A DNA stretch of 64,000 nucleotides from Aselliscus stoliczkanus (GCA_033961575.1 CM066731.1:57317501-57381500), one strand, 5' to 3'; positions 36,301 through 45,324 are shown, numbered from the stretch's first letter. The notes: a model not told the origin generated them from the letters alone. Program-made: numbers and translations.

Positions 36301-39300
36301 TTTTCTAAATTTAACCTATCAGCAGCTTAGCTCACATTTGGTAGTTCACAAAGTAATTTCTGCACTTTGAAACTTGCGATTTTCTAAATAAGCCATCATT
36401 TTTCATTTTCCAGCCCACTTCAACCTAAACAGCTATAGCGTCCCAGCACTCTTTATATAAGGTTGTGCGTATATAACTACTTCCAAGTTGACATTTTACA
36501 AACACCACTTTTTATTAAGAATATCTTCTATAGAATTCAAATACAGTTAGAGAATTAGAGGTAAAAGACTAATATTTATGGAGGGACTAATACAGGCCAG
36601 GCACTGACTTAGTACTTTAAAGCAGAAAGTCTCTCAAGTGCTACCACTATAAAATTAGCAAAACACTCTCTTTGTGCTCAAATTTGGTGACTGGGTGGAA
36701 GATTTAAAGAAATTTGTGGTTTGTAAGGGCAGTGACATAAATGTTGGAAGTGAAGAGGAGGGATCATAACAGGAACACATTATCTTATGAACTCAATGCA
36801 GTCCACAATCTACAGTACTCATATTCAGGTACAGAAACCTCAAAGCAAAATTCATAGTGACTAATTATAAACCAGAATTACATTGTACCAAATTTTGTTA
36901 TGAAATATATTATGATGCTGACCAGACGTTTAGATTATCATAATCTCACTCATGTCAATTTATTGGAGGAACACAGCCTTCCAAGTGAACATAATCCTCA
37001 TTTGCAATCTACTTGTACATCAATATTTATATCAGGAAGTTAAATGAATGATCAGAATAGATGCTTGATGAATATGGAATATGGAAAGGGATACAGATCT
37101 TTCTGCCAGGCCATGGTGAGGACTCATCACATATTCCTGTCCCCATTAGATTACCTTCCTAGTTACCAGAATTTTCATGAACCCCAGATGATGTATCTTT
37201 TCCCTTTGTACAGCAGTGTATAAACAGTGCCAAATTCTGCTTTTCAACTCTTTTTCAGTGTTCAATGCCGAACACAGCAGAAATCCATTCCATTTCTGCT
37301 GACACAGCCTTTGTTTAGACATGTTAATGTCATCTATTTAATTCAATCAAAATCATTTCCAAGTGCCTACTACCTGCTGAGCATTATACTAGGTGCTGAG
37401 CATCCAAGGTTAGTTATGATAAGACCCAGATCCTCAAGAGTTCATCTTCTAATGAGTAGGACCTTCTCTTTCCTATTTTTTACCTGGGAGACTACGAGTA
37501 TTTTTTTTTTAAGTGCCTTCTGCATATATTTAAGTTTATCCATTCTGTGCTGATGTTATTCAATTTTCTGAGTTCTAGGAGTATTACACTGTTGCCCCAC
37601 ATACCAACTACAAGGGGTATTTTATATAGAGGAGGTAACTGAAGTACTGGGGAGGTTAGCAGCTTACATGAAATCACTAAGTTAATAAATTGTGGAGCCA
37701 AGATTCAAATTCTAGGTCTTTCTGACTCCAAAGATCACGCAAGCTTTCCTCTATTCTATACAGTCTCGAAGAAACTAAAAACTCTTGAGATATGTAATAC
37801 ATATAGTACCTACTAGTACATTTCTTGACATATTCCCCAAATTCAATGACTACGTCTGCCAAACTAATATCAGCAATATCAAGTTATAAATTTGTACAGG
37901 GCATTTAGGTCTCGTGCTAACTACCAGGCCCCCAAACTTAACAAGCCAGGAATAAATAATCTTCATTTTGGAAGATAGAGGCCCAATCCACTGATGTTTG
38001 TTTAGTACTCTCAGAAAACAGAATAAAAACCCAGATCTCTTTTCTAGCTGTAATTTCTAATCTCAGCAAAAAGTACAGCCCTTCTAATATGTAATATATT
38101 TAAATTTTACTTCCACTTTAAGCCTTATTATATAAAGCACACTAACACTGATTTTAAAACACAGATTAAACAAATAAAAATAATGTAAAAAGTGCACCGT
38201 TGGATCATATCTCAAATCATCTAAAGCTTTAAACTATATATTCTGCTGGTAATATAGTTTCCTTTAATTTACACTGAGTTATTAAAAAAAAAAAATGCTT
38301 CTTAAGCAACCCCGTTAAAATCTATCTCTGTTCTTCATGTTTCTCATGAATTACAATAGTTCATTACAATTGATGACAAAGAGTCACTGAGCAAGGAAAT
38401 TATTTGAACACAAATCCTAATGTACAAATAAGAAAAATGTGATGAACTTGGAAAGGGAGCAGAGGAAATGGAGGAGAGAGATTATTTGGTAGGAGTGCAA
38501 TGAGAATATAAACACCAGACATTGCAATTCATCAAATGGGAAGTCCTGAAATCACATGACATGCAGGAAAATAAAACTTAAAAATAAATGAAAATGGGAA
38601 AGGCTGGCGCATACAAAAGCCAAGGGAGGGAGGGATGAAAAAGACTTTAAATGGATATATTATTCACCTATTAAAAAAAAAATAGAATAAGTTATATTTA
38701 AATAATCTGGGGACCGTTAAGGGACTACTTTCACTTTCTTACGTTTTCCTAATATTTACTCAATAGAGAATGACACAAACATTTACCCAATAACTGTCAA
38801 AAAGCTAAAAACAGCGTGGTTAAATGGGGGATAGGGGATTGTCACTTTGAGGGGTAAAAAGTATAACTATTGCATGAAGTGTAACACCTGAAACTAATTA
38901 AAAAATAGAAGAAAACAAAAAAAGCTAAAAACAATCATTTTCTCCTAAAAGATATAATCAAATAATTTTTATGATGACCAGACTTTTTTTCACAAAGATA
39001 ACAGGAAAACTCAATATATTATATTCACAGTTAAGAAATACCATCTGAGTTCAACTGATCTTACCCATTAATGTTGCTAAAAGACACAAGGAGTACATTT
39101 CTTTGTCAGCTGGCTCCTGGAGTTCCTTAGAGGACAGTTTACCAGTAACACCAATCTCTTCTTGTTTCACAGTGTGGGTCGAGTGTGCTGCAGCAGACTG
39201 ACCACTTTCTGCTTTACTTTTTAGAATCTCTATTGTTATTCTGTCACCATGCTGTAAAGGAACAGGCTCCTTTTCCATTCCTGCCTGGGGTGGCATTAAC

Positions 39301-41777
39301 TCTTTAGGAGGAAAGCCATACCGAATACATTGTAAATATGGAGGAATGCTGAATTCTCTGGCTATGCTTTCCTGAAGTTCAAAAAAGGTTGTTGAAGACT
39401 TAAGAGTAACCATGGACTGTCGTCCATCATTAGTTGTTATTCGGATCTTCTTTTCCTTAGAAGTTGTTGGTGAATAGGGAGCCTTGGTAGGGGTAGCAGG
39501 TGCAGAGGATGGACCATCACGAATGGCACTGGGAGAAACAGTCCTGGCCTGTCCTTTTTGTTCTTGTTTTAACTTCTCTGTTTTCCGTTTCTGCATTGCA
39601 GAAGCTTGTTCCGTAATATTCTGTTGAATAGTTCTTTCAGTTTTACTCATGTTTAACTCTTCCTTGTGCAAAGTTTTTGTTTTCTGTCCAGTAAGGATGA
39701 TTTTGGTTGGGAGCTGAGACTCCGACTCTTGTCCTTGTACATCTCCAACTCTTTGGGCATGAGCACCATCTATATTTACAGGAGTATAATCATCAGGATT
39801 CTTTTTGGCAGTCTGATGCAATATAGTGTGGACAACTTTCTGAACTAGGATTTCACTCCCAAATTCACCTGGAAAGTGCTTAGTAACAAGTTTCATTGCA
39901 ACATCATAAACATTACTATTCAAAGATGGATCACTTTCATACTGGAACCAATATACTGTTTCTCTGACCACTCTGCCACCCCATTCCAAAGTAATAGGAA
40001 AAGCTTCTGGTAGATTGTCATATTCTTTACCATCCCAAAAATGTTTGAATCCACAACCACATTTGCCACCAGTAGACCTAGAATTAGTTCTGTCTCCATC
40101 CAAATACACGATAGACCCATCTCCTCTGACTCTTCGCACAGATGTGCCATGGCACCAATTACAAGCTGTTAGGTTACTCAATCCGTAGTCTGGTACCAGA
40201 ACATCTTTCACTGAATCATACGAGCAAACCAAACTGTTTAAGGGAAAGCTATAATTTTTGTCAGGCCTCAGCTGTCCATGAGTACTTTTTGCCAGGTTAT
40301 ACAGTTTCCCTCCTGGAACCAACCACTCTGGAGGAACATGAAGTTCAGAAAGGGCACCACAGAGCAAACATTTGTGAAGGCGATTATCCATTACTGCTTT
40401 TTTAGCAGCTGCTGTGACTTCTTCAGGCTGAATACCAATCACCCCAGTCCTCCTGTAGAAATACTGATGGACATCAGCAACCAAACTGGGATGGATACCG
40501 TGTTTGTCCATAAACACTTCTTCCATAGCAGCAACAAGCCTAAGTAAGTATTTATCCTGCAGACTTCTGTCTCCTCCAATAACACAACCACCATCCTCCT
40601 CAAGTTTGATGTACTTTTTAATAAGGTCCTGAGGCACACCCCATGCTTTAGGAAGCAAATTCATAGGCAGTTTGGGCAAAGCAGCCCCTTTGATGCCTAC
40701 CAAGGGGATATAATGATTTCTGCCAGAGCTACTCCATGCAATACAGATTGGTTTGTTCAAATGACCATCTCTCCCAGTGCACTTCTCTGCAGGGATGAGC
40801 CCCGGCAGAAAGGTGGCTGAATAATCACCAGAGCTTCTCATCCCACTGAGAGAATCTAACAGAATAATAGGGCGATGTAACACATTGGCAAGGCCAAATA
40901 TGTGGATGTTCCTCAGGCCCAATGGAACACCCTCAGGTGGTACAAAGAGAGGGTCACACTCATTGATAATGTCCTCCCACTCAGCGGCATCAATGAAATC
41001 ATGGAACAGGGCTTGATATCTGGCCAGGTGCTGCTGGAAGTGCTGCTTCAGATTCTCTCTCAGGGCATGCCAGAAGAGCTCCCGGCCTACTAGAGCCCGG
41101 GACACAGCATGGACCAGGCAGTGTCCATCCCCGTCCACATGCACTGGAATGAGGCATTCCTGACTTTTATTTGCCCGTTTGATGTCTTCAAGAGTGTCAT
41201 GCAAATACAGGAGGCTTCCGGAGCGGTCCTTGCCATAGCCCACCGTGTTAACATGCTCTGGTTCGATGAGGAAGGCGCGGTCTCCCAGTAAAGCACAATC
41301 GAACAGTTCGCCCTGGTTCATGTCCCGGAGAAGCTTAGCTCGGCCCGTCTGTTTGTCCATTCCATAGCGAGCTAATATGGGCGACAACAATTTGCAGTGG
41401 TAGTTGGAAAGGCCCATCACCTTTACCAGTTCGGTGTTCTTCTTGGGTGCCCCTGTCACTCCCAGCAGCGCGTTCCGCAGCAGGTTGTGTAGCACCACGT
41501 CTGGGTCCGTCACCTCCTCAACCCCCAGCAGCTGTTGCTGTTCGTGCCGCTGTCCGCACTCGGTACACTCGATGCTGACAGAACCGGAGGCCGGGAAGAA
41601 CAGGCGCGCCTGGCACTTCGGATCCGGGCAGCTGCCAGAGAGGATTCTTCGATCTCTCCGTTTCGAGAGGCCCCCCGGAGCAGCCGCCGCAGCCGCCGCG
41701 AGGGACGGCGGAGTCTGCGGAGCCTCAGGGGGAGGAGGCGGCGGCGGCAGCGGAGGCGGCGGCGGCGGCTGAGACAT
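14121..41777 (-). CDS. VCPIP1: VCPIP1 (VCIP135), deubiquitinase, 3-exon gene, complete coding sequence
   Basis: Coding sequence is complement(join(14121..14989, 29004..29090, 39065..41777)): 869 + 87 + 2713 nt = 3669 nt, or 1222 codons plus stop. All junctions are GT-AG and keep one frame. The product is an OTU-family cysteine deubiquitinase that works with the p97/VCP-p47 complex in Golgi and ER membrane reassembly after mitosis, and has been linked to DNA-protein crosslink repair through SPRTN (family knowledge). Seen in the protein: a Pro/Ala-rich N-terminus (1-35), a possible C4 zinc site (C50, C55, C71, C74), an OTU core with DGDGHC (D217, C220) and a histidine in GRNHY (about 355), a ubiquitin-like/UBX-like fold (about 776-855), and a Ser/Thr-rich tail with a short charged helix. 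No frameshift or premature stop is present, so the gene looks intact. It is the only gene I can support here. Confidence 0.97.
14992..15907. other. VCPIP1 intron 2, unique AT-rich part
   Basis: No repeat or exon recognised between exon 3 and the first intronic SINE. Confidence 0.5.
15918..16375 (+). mobile_element. Long (about 460 bp) tRNA-Ser-like SINE
   Basis: Head GGGCCGGCCGAGTGGCGCAT, then a GC-rich body with repeated CAGCCAGCGTGA motifs, a CACAACTAG-like AACTAGACTGAAGAAC, and the end CCCCAATAAAATCTTT plus (AAAAC)n. Target duplication AGACATACAA at 15908-15917 and 16376-16385. Reading frames on either strand here are SINE artefacts. Confidence 0.92.
16386..17329. other. Intron 2: MIR-like piece and unresolved old repeat
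   Basis: A partial MIR signature is at about 16715-16800 ('GATTATTTGAGGATTAAATG', 'TGGTGCCTAACATAAA'). 16860-17160 has the look of a decayed L1-type ORF2/3' region but is too diverged to name. Confidence 0.4.
17330..17645 (+). repeat. L1 ORF2 C-terminal fragment
   Basis: The familiar L1 ORF2 end: 'CCAAAAGACATGTATATTGA', 'AACTGGAAACTACCCAAAAG', 'GATACAATAGAGTACTATGT', 'ACATGAATGAATCTGAGAG'. Heavily diverged. Confidence 0.65.
18122..18570 (-). mobile_element. Long tRNA-Ser-like SINE, minus orientation
   Basis: Begins in reverse with TTTTTTGTTGTTGTTAAAGA and ends GACTCAGCCG followed by a run of 12 C where GGCCGG is expected. Target duplication: CCAGCTAGAATTTT (18108-18121) and CCAGCTAAAATTTT (18571-18584). 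Chance frames inside (18229-18615) are not genes. Confidence 0.88.
18641..19088 (-). mobile_element. Long tRNA-Ser-like SINE, minus orientation, second of a pair
   Basis: Same family and orientation as the preceding copy, only about 70 bp away. Target duplication GGTATCAGGCCTTTT is perfect at 18626-18640 and 19089-19103. It begins TTTTAAAGATTTTATTGGGG and ends CCACTCGGCCGGCC. Confidence 0.93.
19104..19270 (-). repeat. MIR-like relic
   Basis: Reverse MIR signature: 'TTTCATTTGATCCTAACAAC', 'CCCACTTTACAAATAAAGAA', 'AGTCACACAGGGTATAAGTG', 'TTCTTAATCCAGAGCTCTAA'. The SINE at 18641-19088 was inserted in it. Confidence 0.6.
19310..20535 (-). repeat. L1 ORF2 3' part, antisense
   Basis: Antisense L1 hallmarks in order: 'CTTGGGTATACACCTAAGAG', 'GTTGCTGGGTTGTATAGTTA', 'TTGATTTGCATTTCCCTAAT', 'GGAGAAATGTCTATTCAGAT', 'GTTGTCCCAAAACCACTTGT'. 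Long but interrupted by stops in all frames. Confidence 0.85.
21434..21655 (+). mobile_element. Solo L1 3' UTR end inserted in the old L1
   Basis: 'AGTCATGGGAATGTAAAGTA', 'GTACTTGACTTATTGGCGGG', 'GTTGTACACCTAAAACTAAA', 'GAATGTCAACTGTAATTGAA', then A-rich. It closely resembles the 3' UTR at 7760-8100. The ORF2 sequence of the host L1 continues after it. Confidence 0.75.
22431..22550 (-). mobile_element. Short tRNA-Ser-like SINE with (ATT)n tail
   Basis: (ATT)n, then AGAGGGCAGTGTCACTGGCC ... CCACTCAGCTGGCC. Target duplication GATTCTAAATTTAT is perfect at 22417-22430 and 22551-22564. Confidence 0.92.
24177..25045 (+). pseudogene. L1 ORF1, nearly intact
   Basis: The frame starts at [20 protein letters not shown] (24177) and runs through a coiled coil ([20 protein letters not shown]) to a stop near 24559 (after KVKHNHL), then continues through a second stop near 24672. 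It resumes as [20 protein letters not shown] and ends [14 protein letters not shown] before TAA. The RRM/CTD region ([29 protein letters not shown]) is well preserved. Only two in-frame stops over about 290 codons show that the copy is young. It has no known host role. Confidence 0.85.
25085..26150 (+). pseudogene. L1 ORF2 endonuclease fragment
   Basis: Fragments match the APE-type endonuclease of L1: [15 protein letters not shown] (near 25745), [20 protein letters not shown] (near 25910, the GDFN catalytic region), then TFHP-like [20 protein letters not shown] and the FSKIDH motif (near 26110) with the catalytic D-H. After about 26160 the coding is lost and 3' UTR begins. A SINE (25179-25643) splits the N-terminal part. 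Confidence 0.8.
25179..25643 (+). mobile_element. Long tRNA-Ser-like SINE inside the young L1
   Basis: TGGGCCGGCCGAGTGGCACA head, body with CAGCCAGCGTGAGC repeats, and end CCCCAATAAAAATCTTT plus A-rich. Target duplication AAAAGACAGAGAGT is perfect at 25165-25178 and 25644-25657. It is the innermost level of the nest. Confidence 0.93.
27410..27632. mobile_element. MER20-like hAT DNA transposon
   Basis: Recognisable series: 'TTTTCTGTAAAGGGGCAACA', 'CAGACCATAAAGCCTCTGTC', 'GCTGTGTTCAGATAAAACTT', 'CCTGATATGGCCCATGGGCA', and the end 'GCCAACCCCTG'. It is flanked by similar GGCTAAA/GTGCTAAA sequence, consistent with an 8-bp hAT duplication. Confidence 0.75.
27916..28990. other. Intron 2: (GGAA/GGGA)n tract and an unnamed old retroelement
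   Basis: 27918-27953 is a GGAA/GGGAG purine tract. 28070-28330 contains a familiar mammalian interspersed block ('TGATAATGGTATCATGGTTA', 'TGTCTGGGATTTATTTTGAA', 'TGATAATTGTTGAAGTTGGG', 'GGGTAGATAGAAGTTCATTA') that I recognise as repetitive but cannot name safely. 28340-28990, next to exon 2, is not recognised. Confidence 0.45.
29004..29090 (-). CDS. VCPIP1: VCPIP1 exon 2 (87 nt, residues 905-933 plus one nt)
   Basis: This small exon is too short to stand out as an open reading frame. On the minus strand a TTTTACAG acceptor (AG at 29092-29091) precedes GGGAAGATG, and the exon ends ACCATGG before a GTATAG donor (GT at 29003-29002). Read in phase 1 it gives [19 protein letters not shown] followed by [10 protein letters not shown], the expected VCPIP1 segment between the ubiquitin-like domain and the C-terminal tail. 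Including it brings the protein to exactly 1222 residues. Skipping it would also stay in frame, because 87 is divisible by 3, so an isoform 29 residues shorter is possible. Confidence 0.93.
29498..29630 (+). mobile_element. Short tRNA-Ser-like SINE with 17-bp target duplication
   Basis: GGGCCGGCCGAGTGGCGCGG head, B box GGTTCGGTCC, end ACACTGCCCTC plus (CAAAA)n. Target duplication TCAATATAGCTCAAAGG is perfect at 29480-29496 and 29631-29647. Near-consensus, hence young. Confidence 0.94.
29648..30583. other. VCPIP1 intron 1, nothing recognised
   Basis: AT-rich sequence without a named repeat or exon signal. Confidence 0.45.
30592..30825. mobile_element. Non-autonomous hAT DNA transposon
   Basis: Terminal inverted repeats CAGGGATCGGCAAACTGCAG and CTTGCTGACCCCTG, 234 bp between. 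Likely 8-bp duplication CTCTAGGA (30584-30591) and CTCTAGGT (30826-30833), one mismatch. It belongs to the hAT (Charlie-like) group by its ends; I do not assign a family name. Confidence 0.75.
31265..31500 (-). repeat. MIR
   Basis: Reverse MIR: 'GAGCAGGCACTTTACATAGT', 'ATTTTACAGAGAAGAAAGCA', 'AGATCAAACAGCTAGTAAAT', 'GAGCCAGGATTTGAATCCTG'. Confidence 0.75.
31735..32082 (+). repeat. L2 LINE fragment
   Basis: 'TACATGGCTCTCCACTGCAT', 'GATAAAGTCTAAGCTCCTTT', 'AAGGCACTCTACGAGTCCTT', 'TTCCCCAAGGCCACTACCTG' follow the L2 order upstream of its 3' end. The 112-codon frame here is not a gene. Confidence 0.55.
32085..32610 (+). repeat. L1 3' end (ORF2 tail and 3' UTR)
   Basis: 'GTTCACTGCAGCATTATTTA', 'CAATAGCCAAGATATGGAAA', 'CCATCAACAGATGAATGGAT', 'ACAACATGGATGGATCTTGA', 'AAGTGAAATAAGTCAGATGG' mark the end of ORF2 and the 3' UTR. 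It is truncated at the 5' side and ends in A/T-rich sequence. Confidence 0.85.
32780..32865 (+). repeat. L2 3' tip
   Basis: 'ATTCCTAGGGCCTGGCACAG', 'TAGTCTTTGTTGAATGAAAT'. Short and diverged. Confidence 0.5.
33070..33170 (+). repeat. L1 3' UTR fragment
   Basis: 'AATGTACAGCATAGTGATTA', 'TAGTTAATAATACTTTATTG', 'AAAGTTGCAAAGAGACTAGA' resemble the L1 3' UTR. Confidence 0.6.
33337..33369 (+). repeat. (TG)n microsatellite, about 16 units
   Basis: Uninterrupted TG alternation followed by ATATAAATG. Confidence 0.95.
33585..33795 (+). mobile_element. Rhin-1-like SINE
   Basis: GGGCGGCTGGTTGGCTCAGG head, CCAGTTTGATTCCCAC B box, CCACAACTAGACTGAAGAC body, end TTTCCCAATAAAGTTT plus (AAAT)n. The flanks AAAAAGTATATTTA (33571-33584) and AAAAGTATATTA (about 33799-33810) are a decayed target duplication. 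Confidence 0.85.
33811..34870. other. VCPIP1 intron 1, nothing recognised
   Basis: AT-rich sequence, no gene or named repeat. Confidence 0.4.
34888..34994 (+). mobile_element. Short tRNA-Ser-like SINE with poly-A tail
   Basis: GGGCCAGCCGAGTGGCGTGG head, GGTTCGGGTCCC B box, end ACACTGCCCTC plus A15. Target duplication AAAAATTCACAGTTTT, with a 2-bp deletion in the right copy (AAAATTCAGTTTT, from about 34994). Confidence 0.88.
35008..39050. other. VCPIP1 intron 1, mostly unresolved; L2, MIR and L1 tips
   Basis: An L2 3' end is at about 35855-35940 ('GGACTGTGTCTCACTCATCT', 'GTACCTCCAGCACAGTC'). A mammalian repeat follows at 35945-36255 ('TTGGCACCTAATAAGTGTCA', 'GGAGTTTATAATACAAGTGG'); I do not name it. 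A MIR-like relic is at about 37610-37760 (minus). An L1 3' tip is at 38818-38920 ('GGGATTGTCACTTTGAGGGG', 'ACACCTGAAACTAATTAAAA'). No exon is recognised. Confidence 0.5.
39065..41777 (-). CDS. VCPIP1: VCPIP1 exon 1 coding part (residues 1-904)
   Basis: Three quarters of the protein lies in this one exon. The start ATG at 41777-41775 has G at -3 and sits in the CpG island; the poly-proline start ([10 protein letters not shown]) follows at once. The exon encodes the possible C4 zinc site, the whole OTU catalytic domain (about 205-362, with [15 protein letters not shown] carrying the nucleophile Cys) and the ubiquitin-like domain ([10 protein letters not shown] onwards). The 3' boundary is a strong donor, ATGG|GTAAGA, with the GT at 39064-39063. 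Unspliced reading adds only three codons before a TGA in the intron. The exon ends one nucleotide into a glycine codon (phase 1), which matches exon 2. Confidence 0.97.
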
Positions 41778-42550
41778 AGCTTTCGGCTCTCGGGTCTCGC
41801 TCCGCGTCCCAAGCGACCCTCAGAGGCTCATTGCCCAGACCCCCACCGGTCCGACTGGGTCTAGTCCAGGCCCAGGGCGAATCACTTTCCTTTCGCTACC
41901 AGCTCCTCCTCCTCCTAAGCGAAGGCGGAAGCGGCGGACGTTGTTTCTCTTCTTACTTCTCCACAGCCTTAGCCGTTGCCCAGAACGTAACGGCCACCAC
42001 CCTAACCCGCACTCACACTCACTGACTCTCGCTCTCTCTCCCTCAGACACACGGACATACACGCCCTCACTGAGAGTGCGCAGGCGCAGCTTCAGCTCTG
42101 CCTTCTGGGAATTAGAGTCTCCTAGCCTGTCTATTGGCCATCGAGTGCTAAGAGTTTAGATACAGAAAGAACTACAAATACCGTGAGGCAAGGAGGCCCA
42201 GCGCCGGCGAAGGAGAGGAAGAGGAAGTCAATAGGAAGGAGGGGGCAGAAAGGAAGATAGTCACTCACATTGCCAGCCGGGAGTTGTAGTTTTAACTGGG
42301 TTTTGGCTTTGCCGACTTCCCTGCTGTAGGGGCCCAAGCGAAAGAGTCTGAGAGACCATCTTTCCTAGGATGCACTGCGGGACGGCCGGCTTCACTTCCC
42401 CCTTAGGCGGAGGGAAGGATTCGGGGAATCTTGGTTAAAGCCGAGTTAAAGGGAATGGGTGTCGGAAGCAGAAGGCCCGAACTTCACGACTTCTAGAAGG
42501 GGAGGGAGATGAAAGGCTCTCAGTGAAGAAGGTACAGTAAACAAATGTCC
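41300..42550. promoter_or_regulatory. CpG island and promoter of VCPIP1, probably divergent
   Basis: This is the only dense run of CpG dinucleotides in the window; it covers the start of VCPIP1 exon 1 and the sequence upstream. Upstream of the ATG are an NRF1-like palindrome (TGCGCAGGCGCA, 42077-42088), an inverted CCAAT box (ATTGG, 42133-42137) and several ZNF143/THAP11-like sites (see the separate entry). No TATA box is evident near the likely start (about 41.85-42.1 kb). High CpG continues to about 42.5 kb, away from VCPIP1. In human the C8orf44/SGK3 transcription unit starts on this side in the opposite direction, so bidirectional use is likely (inference). Confidence 0.8.
42105..42380. 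promoter_or_regulatory. Cluster of ZNF143/THAP11-like sites
   Basis: Compared with the known ACTACAATTCCCAGCATGC consensus (remembered, not computed): 42105-42118 (CTGGGAATTAGAGT) matches its reverse complement. 42171-42190 begins ACTACAAATACC and is a weak forward match. 42272-42290 (GCCAGCCGGGAGTTGTAGT) is a good reverse match. 42363-42380 (TCCTAGGATGCACTGCGG) matches the second half, including the GCATGCNNYGCG extension. Such sites mark TATA-less, often bidirectional, housekeeping promoters. Confidence 0.55.
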
Positions 42551-42849
42551 AGCGATATGGCGGGCTGGGAAGTTGAGAAAAATGATCTTGTCTAGGTTAT
42601 AGGTCATAAGAAAAGGGGAAAAACAGTGACTTGATTCTCGGAGTGTTTGTTACGGTTTTTTTTTCTGCCACACTCTTCTATTTTCATTCCACCCCGCTAT
42701 TTCAAGTCAGTGAGGCGCCCGAGCCTCGTTTTCTGCCTTTTCCGTCTCTCTCCAGAGGGTCGCGGAAGCACCGTTTGTTTCCTCGGCCCCTGTACTTTTT
42801 TGCAGTTCACAACACGGCACCTCCTCCCTTCAGAGAGTGATAGTAGTCA
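42551..42849. other. Edge of the CpG island, nothing coding
   Basis: Short C/T-rich frames only. A donor-like AAG|GTACAG at 42531/42532 (plus strand) could end a first exon of a divergent transcript, but this is speculative. Confidence 0.3.
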
Positions 42850-43060
42850 TCATTTATTAAGTTCTTAATTTATGTTCGCCACAGACTTTATATACAGGGT
42901 ATCATTTGCTCTTGATAATAACCTTGTTAGGAAACAGGCTCAGAAATGACTTGCTGAAGTTCAGGCAGTCATGAAATCACTGGTTAGGCATTCAGACCTA
43001 TATCTATACCCATTTTACAGATTAGGGACATAGGCAGGAAAGGTTAGGCTGGTATTAATA
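42850..43060 (-). repeat. MIR
   Basis: Reverse MIR order: 'TTATTAAGTTCTTAATTTAT', 'TATACAGGGTATCATTTGCT', 'GGAAACAGGCTCAGAAATGA', 'CCTATATCTATACCCATTTT'. Confidence 0.55.
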
Positions 43061-45309
43061 AGCTAGTAACTACCTTCTGGTTACTATTATAGTTGAAAGA
43101 ATGTCCTACCTAAGAATAGGCCTTAAAGGGTTTATTTGAGCCAAACTGATGACAACTGCCAGGAAACAAAATCTCAATGAATTGAGATCATGCTCCAGAA
43201 AATGGCAGTTTTGCAGTTTATTTTATACATTAGAATCAAAGGAGGAGCTGGAGGAGGGTTACATGAAATTCACTGATGGTAGATTAAGGGGGCAGGAGAA
43301 ATCAAAGGGGAAATCTCTGAGACTGAATAAAAAATAAAACAGAGCCACATGCTTCTTGTACATTGGTGGGTACAGTATAGTTAAGTTTACAGTACATAGA
43401 GATGGTATGTGGGCAAGAAAATAACAATGTGGTCTCGTGTTCTAGTGCTGGTGGTTGTGCCTTCCAGGGGTCTGGAAAATAAAATTACTTGGACATTTCA
43501 AAGGTATATTATCTTAGATGCACAAAGATAATACACAACTTCAAAGGTAAGGACTGACCTTTACAAAGGAAGCTACAACAAGACTACCCACCAAGACCCG
43601 CTTTTAGTGAGGAATTTTTGCCTTCAGACCATCCTGTGTGATTACTTTGGTCTTTGTTTTGTCAGGTTTAGTATGTAACCCCTTTTTTCCTCCACATAGT
43701 ATATATAATATGTTTGCATATATCATCTGATACAGCAGTCCTCTGATACCTTTACCAGGTATGGTTGATTCCATTTACAGTTGTAGAAACAGACTAAAAG
43801 GAATTAAGTGACGTGATCAAGGCAAATTACAGGTATACCTCAATTACAGGTATACTTCAGGCTAAGTGAGTGCTTTTTACACTACTTCCTCTACAAAAGA
43901 AGAAAGGCTCATAAGATCGGACCTTTTGTTCAGCCTCTGGATCTCCTTTGGTGACTCAGGGGTTGTAAGAATGTGTACCCTTTAAGGAGAAGGAAGACCT
44001 TTATAACTTGTATGCTGGGAAACTGCCTTTTCATACAAAACACATTCATATGTTAATTGGAAGCTAGTATTATTTTAATTATTATTATACAGTCAACCCC
44101 TTTCACTTATTCTGGAAACTCTTGCTTTCAAACCTTAGATAAATGAACTTCGTCAAAATTTCTGAAACATTCGGCACAAAATAGAAACATCAGTGCAGTC
44201 CACGAGAGCATGTATCTTCTGTAGCTGCCAAGGGAAATGTTTACCTGATTGGGTTTTTTAAGTAAATAGAATTTGATGCTTGAAATGAACCATCTGTAAG
44301 ATAGACACCCCTAAAGGGTACTGACTGTCTCCTGATTATTATCTATAATGTTCTTCAAAATATATGATATGTTTGGAAGAGATGTTTGGAAATATGCTTG
44401 GAAATCCTTCAAATGTTGATTATTTTCTCGCCCAATTCTACTTGGCCTATGCAAAAATAATGTTACCTTTAAACAGTATAGTTAATGTTACTTACCTTGA
44501 AGGAATTAATGCTCAAGAAAGTTTTTCCTAAAGAATTATTCATAAAGGAAAAGTTGTTTATTTCTGTTTTCATAATACTTTGGTGGTAATTGCATATGTG
44601 GTCTTGGAACTGTCTTTTTTTCAATTGAGTGTTTATAAGTTGAGAAACTGGATATGCCCTTTAAATGGAAATTATTTTCTACCGTGACTGAGAAGTTACA
44701 TCTGCAGTGAAATTTTATTTTTCTCATATAGAACCCAAGGAATTGAATTATGAAAACTGACAGCAGGCAGTGTGCAATTCCAACACTGTCTGCACTTTAT
44801 GTCTTAACACCACCAAGCCAAATTTTCCTTAGTGGTGATACATATGAACAGTGAAATACATTTTTTAAATTGCACCTGAATCTGTCATTCTGAATCATAC
44901 CTTGACAAAATAACCATTCCCCACCCTACTGAAAAAATGGGCAGCGTTTCTCTGGCTTGTCAAGTACAATCCACTTGACTGATCCAGTGCTCATTTCCCC
45001 ATATGGAGCTTGATTAGTTAGAAACATTCTTCCCAAACTAAATTTGATATTTAAACCCATTTGTTACTATAGTACTCCTAGTCTTAAGGATTATACTTTT
45101 GAGGGAAAAAATAGAAATACCCTGGTATAAATCATAGTTACAGGGGGCAGGGAGAAGAGGTAAGTTTTCAGGCAATTCTAGAATTAAATTAGATCATTTA
45201 ACCTGAAAGTCACTAATTTAATGAATCTGTAGATGCAATCAAAGTTCAGAAAGTAAGAAAGCTAACATAAATAAAGGGGGATTCATATTAACTATGCCAA
45301 GTTCAATAT
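43061..45309. other. No gene recognised; possible old LTR-like and Tigger-like relics
   Basis: 43110-43500 (starting near 'GGGTTTATTTGAGCCAAACT') has the look of an old LTR, which I cannot name. 44095-44330 begins CAGTCAACCCC after TA and ends GGGTACTGACTG, suggesting short inverted ends of a Tigger/mariner-type MITE. The rest is not recognised. Confidence 0.35.
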
Positions 45310-45324
45310 GTGAATTAATTCTTT

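Noticed and set aside
41404..41864. Plus-strand and alternative minus-strand frames over VCPIP1 exon 1
   Set aside because: Shadows of the GC-rich coding exon; low-complexity Arg/Gly-rich.
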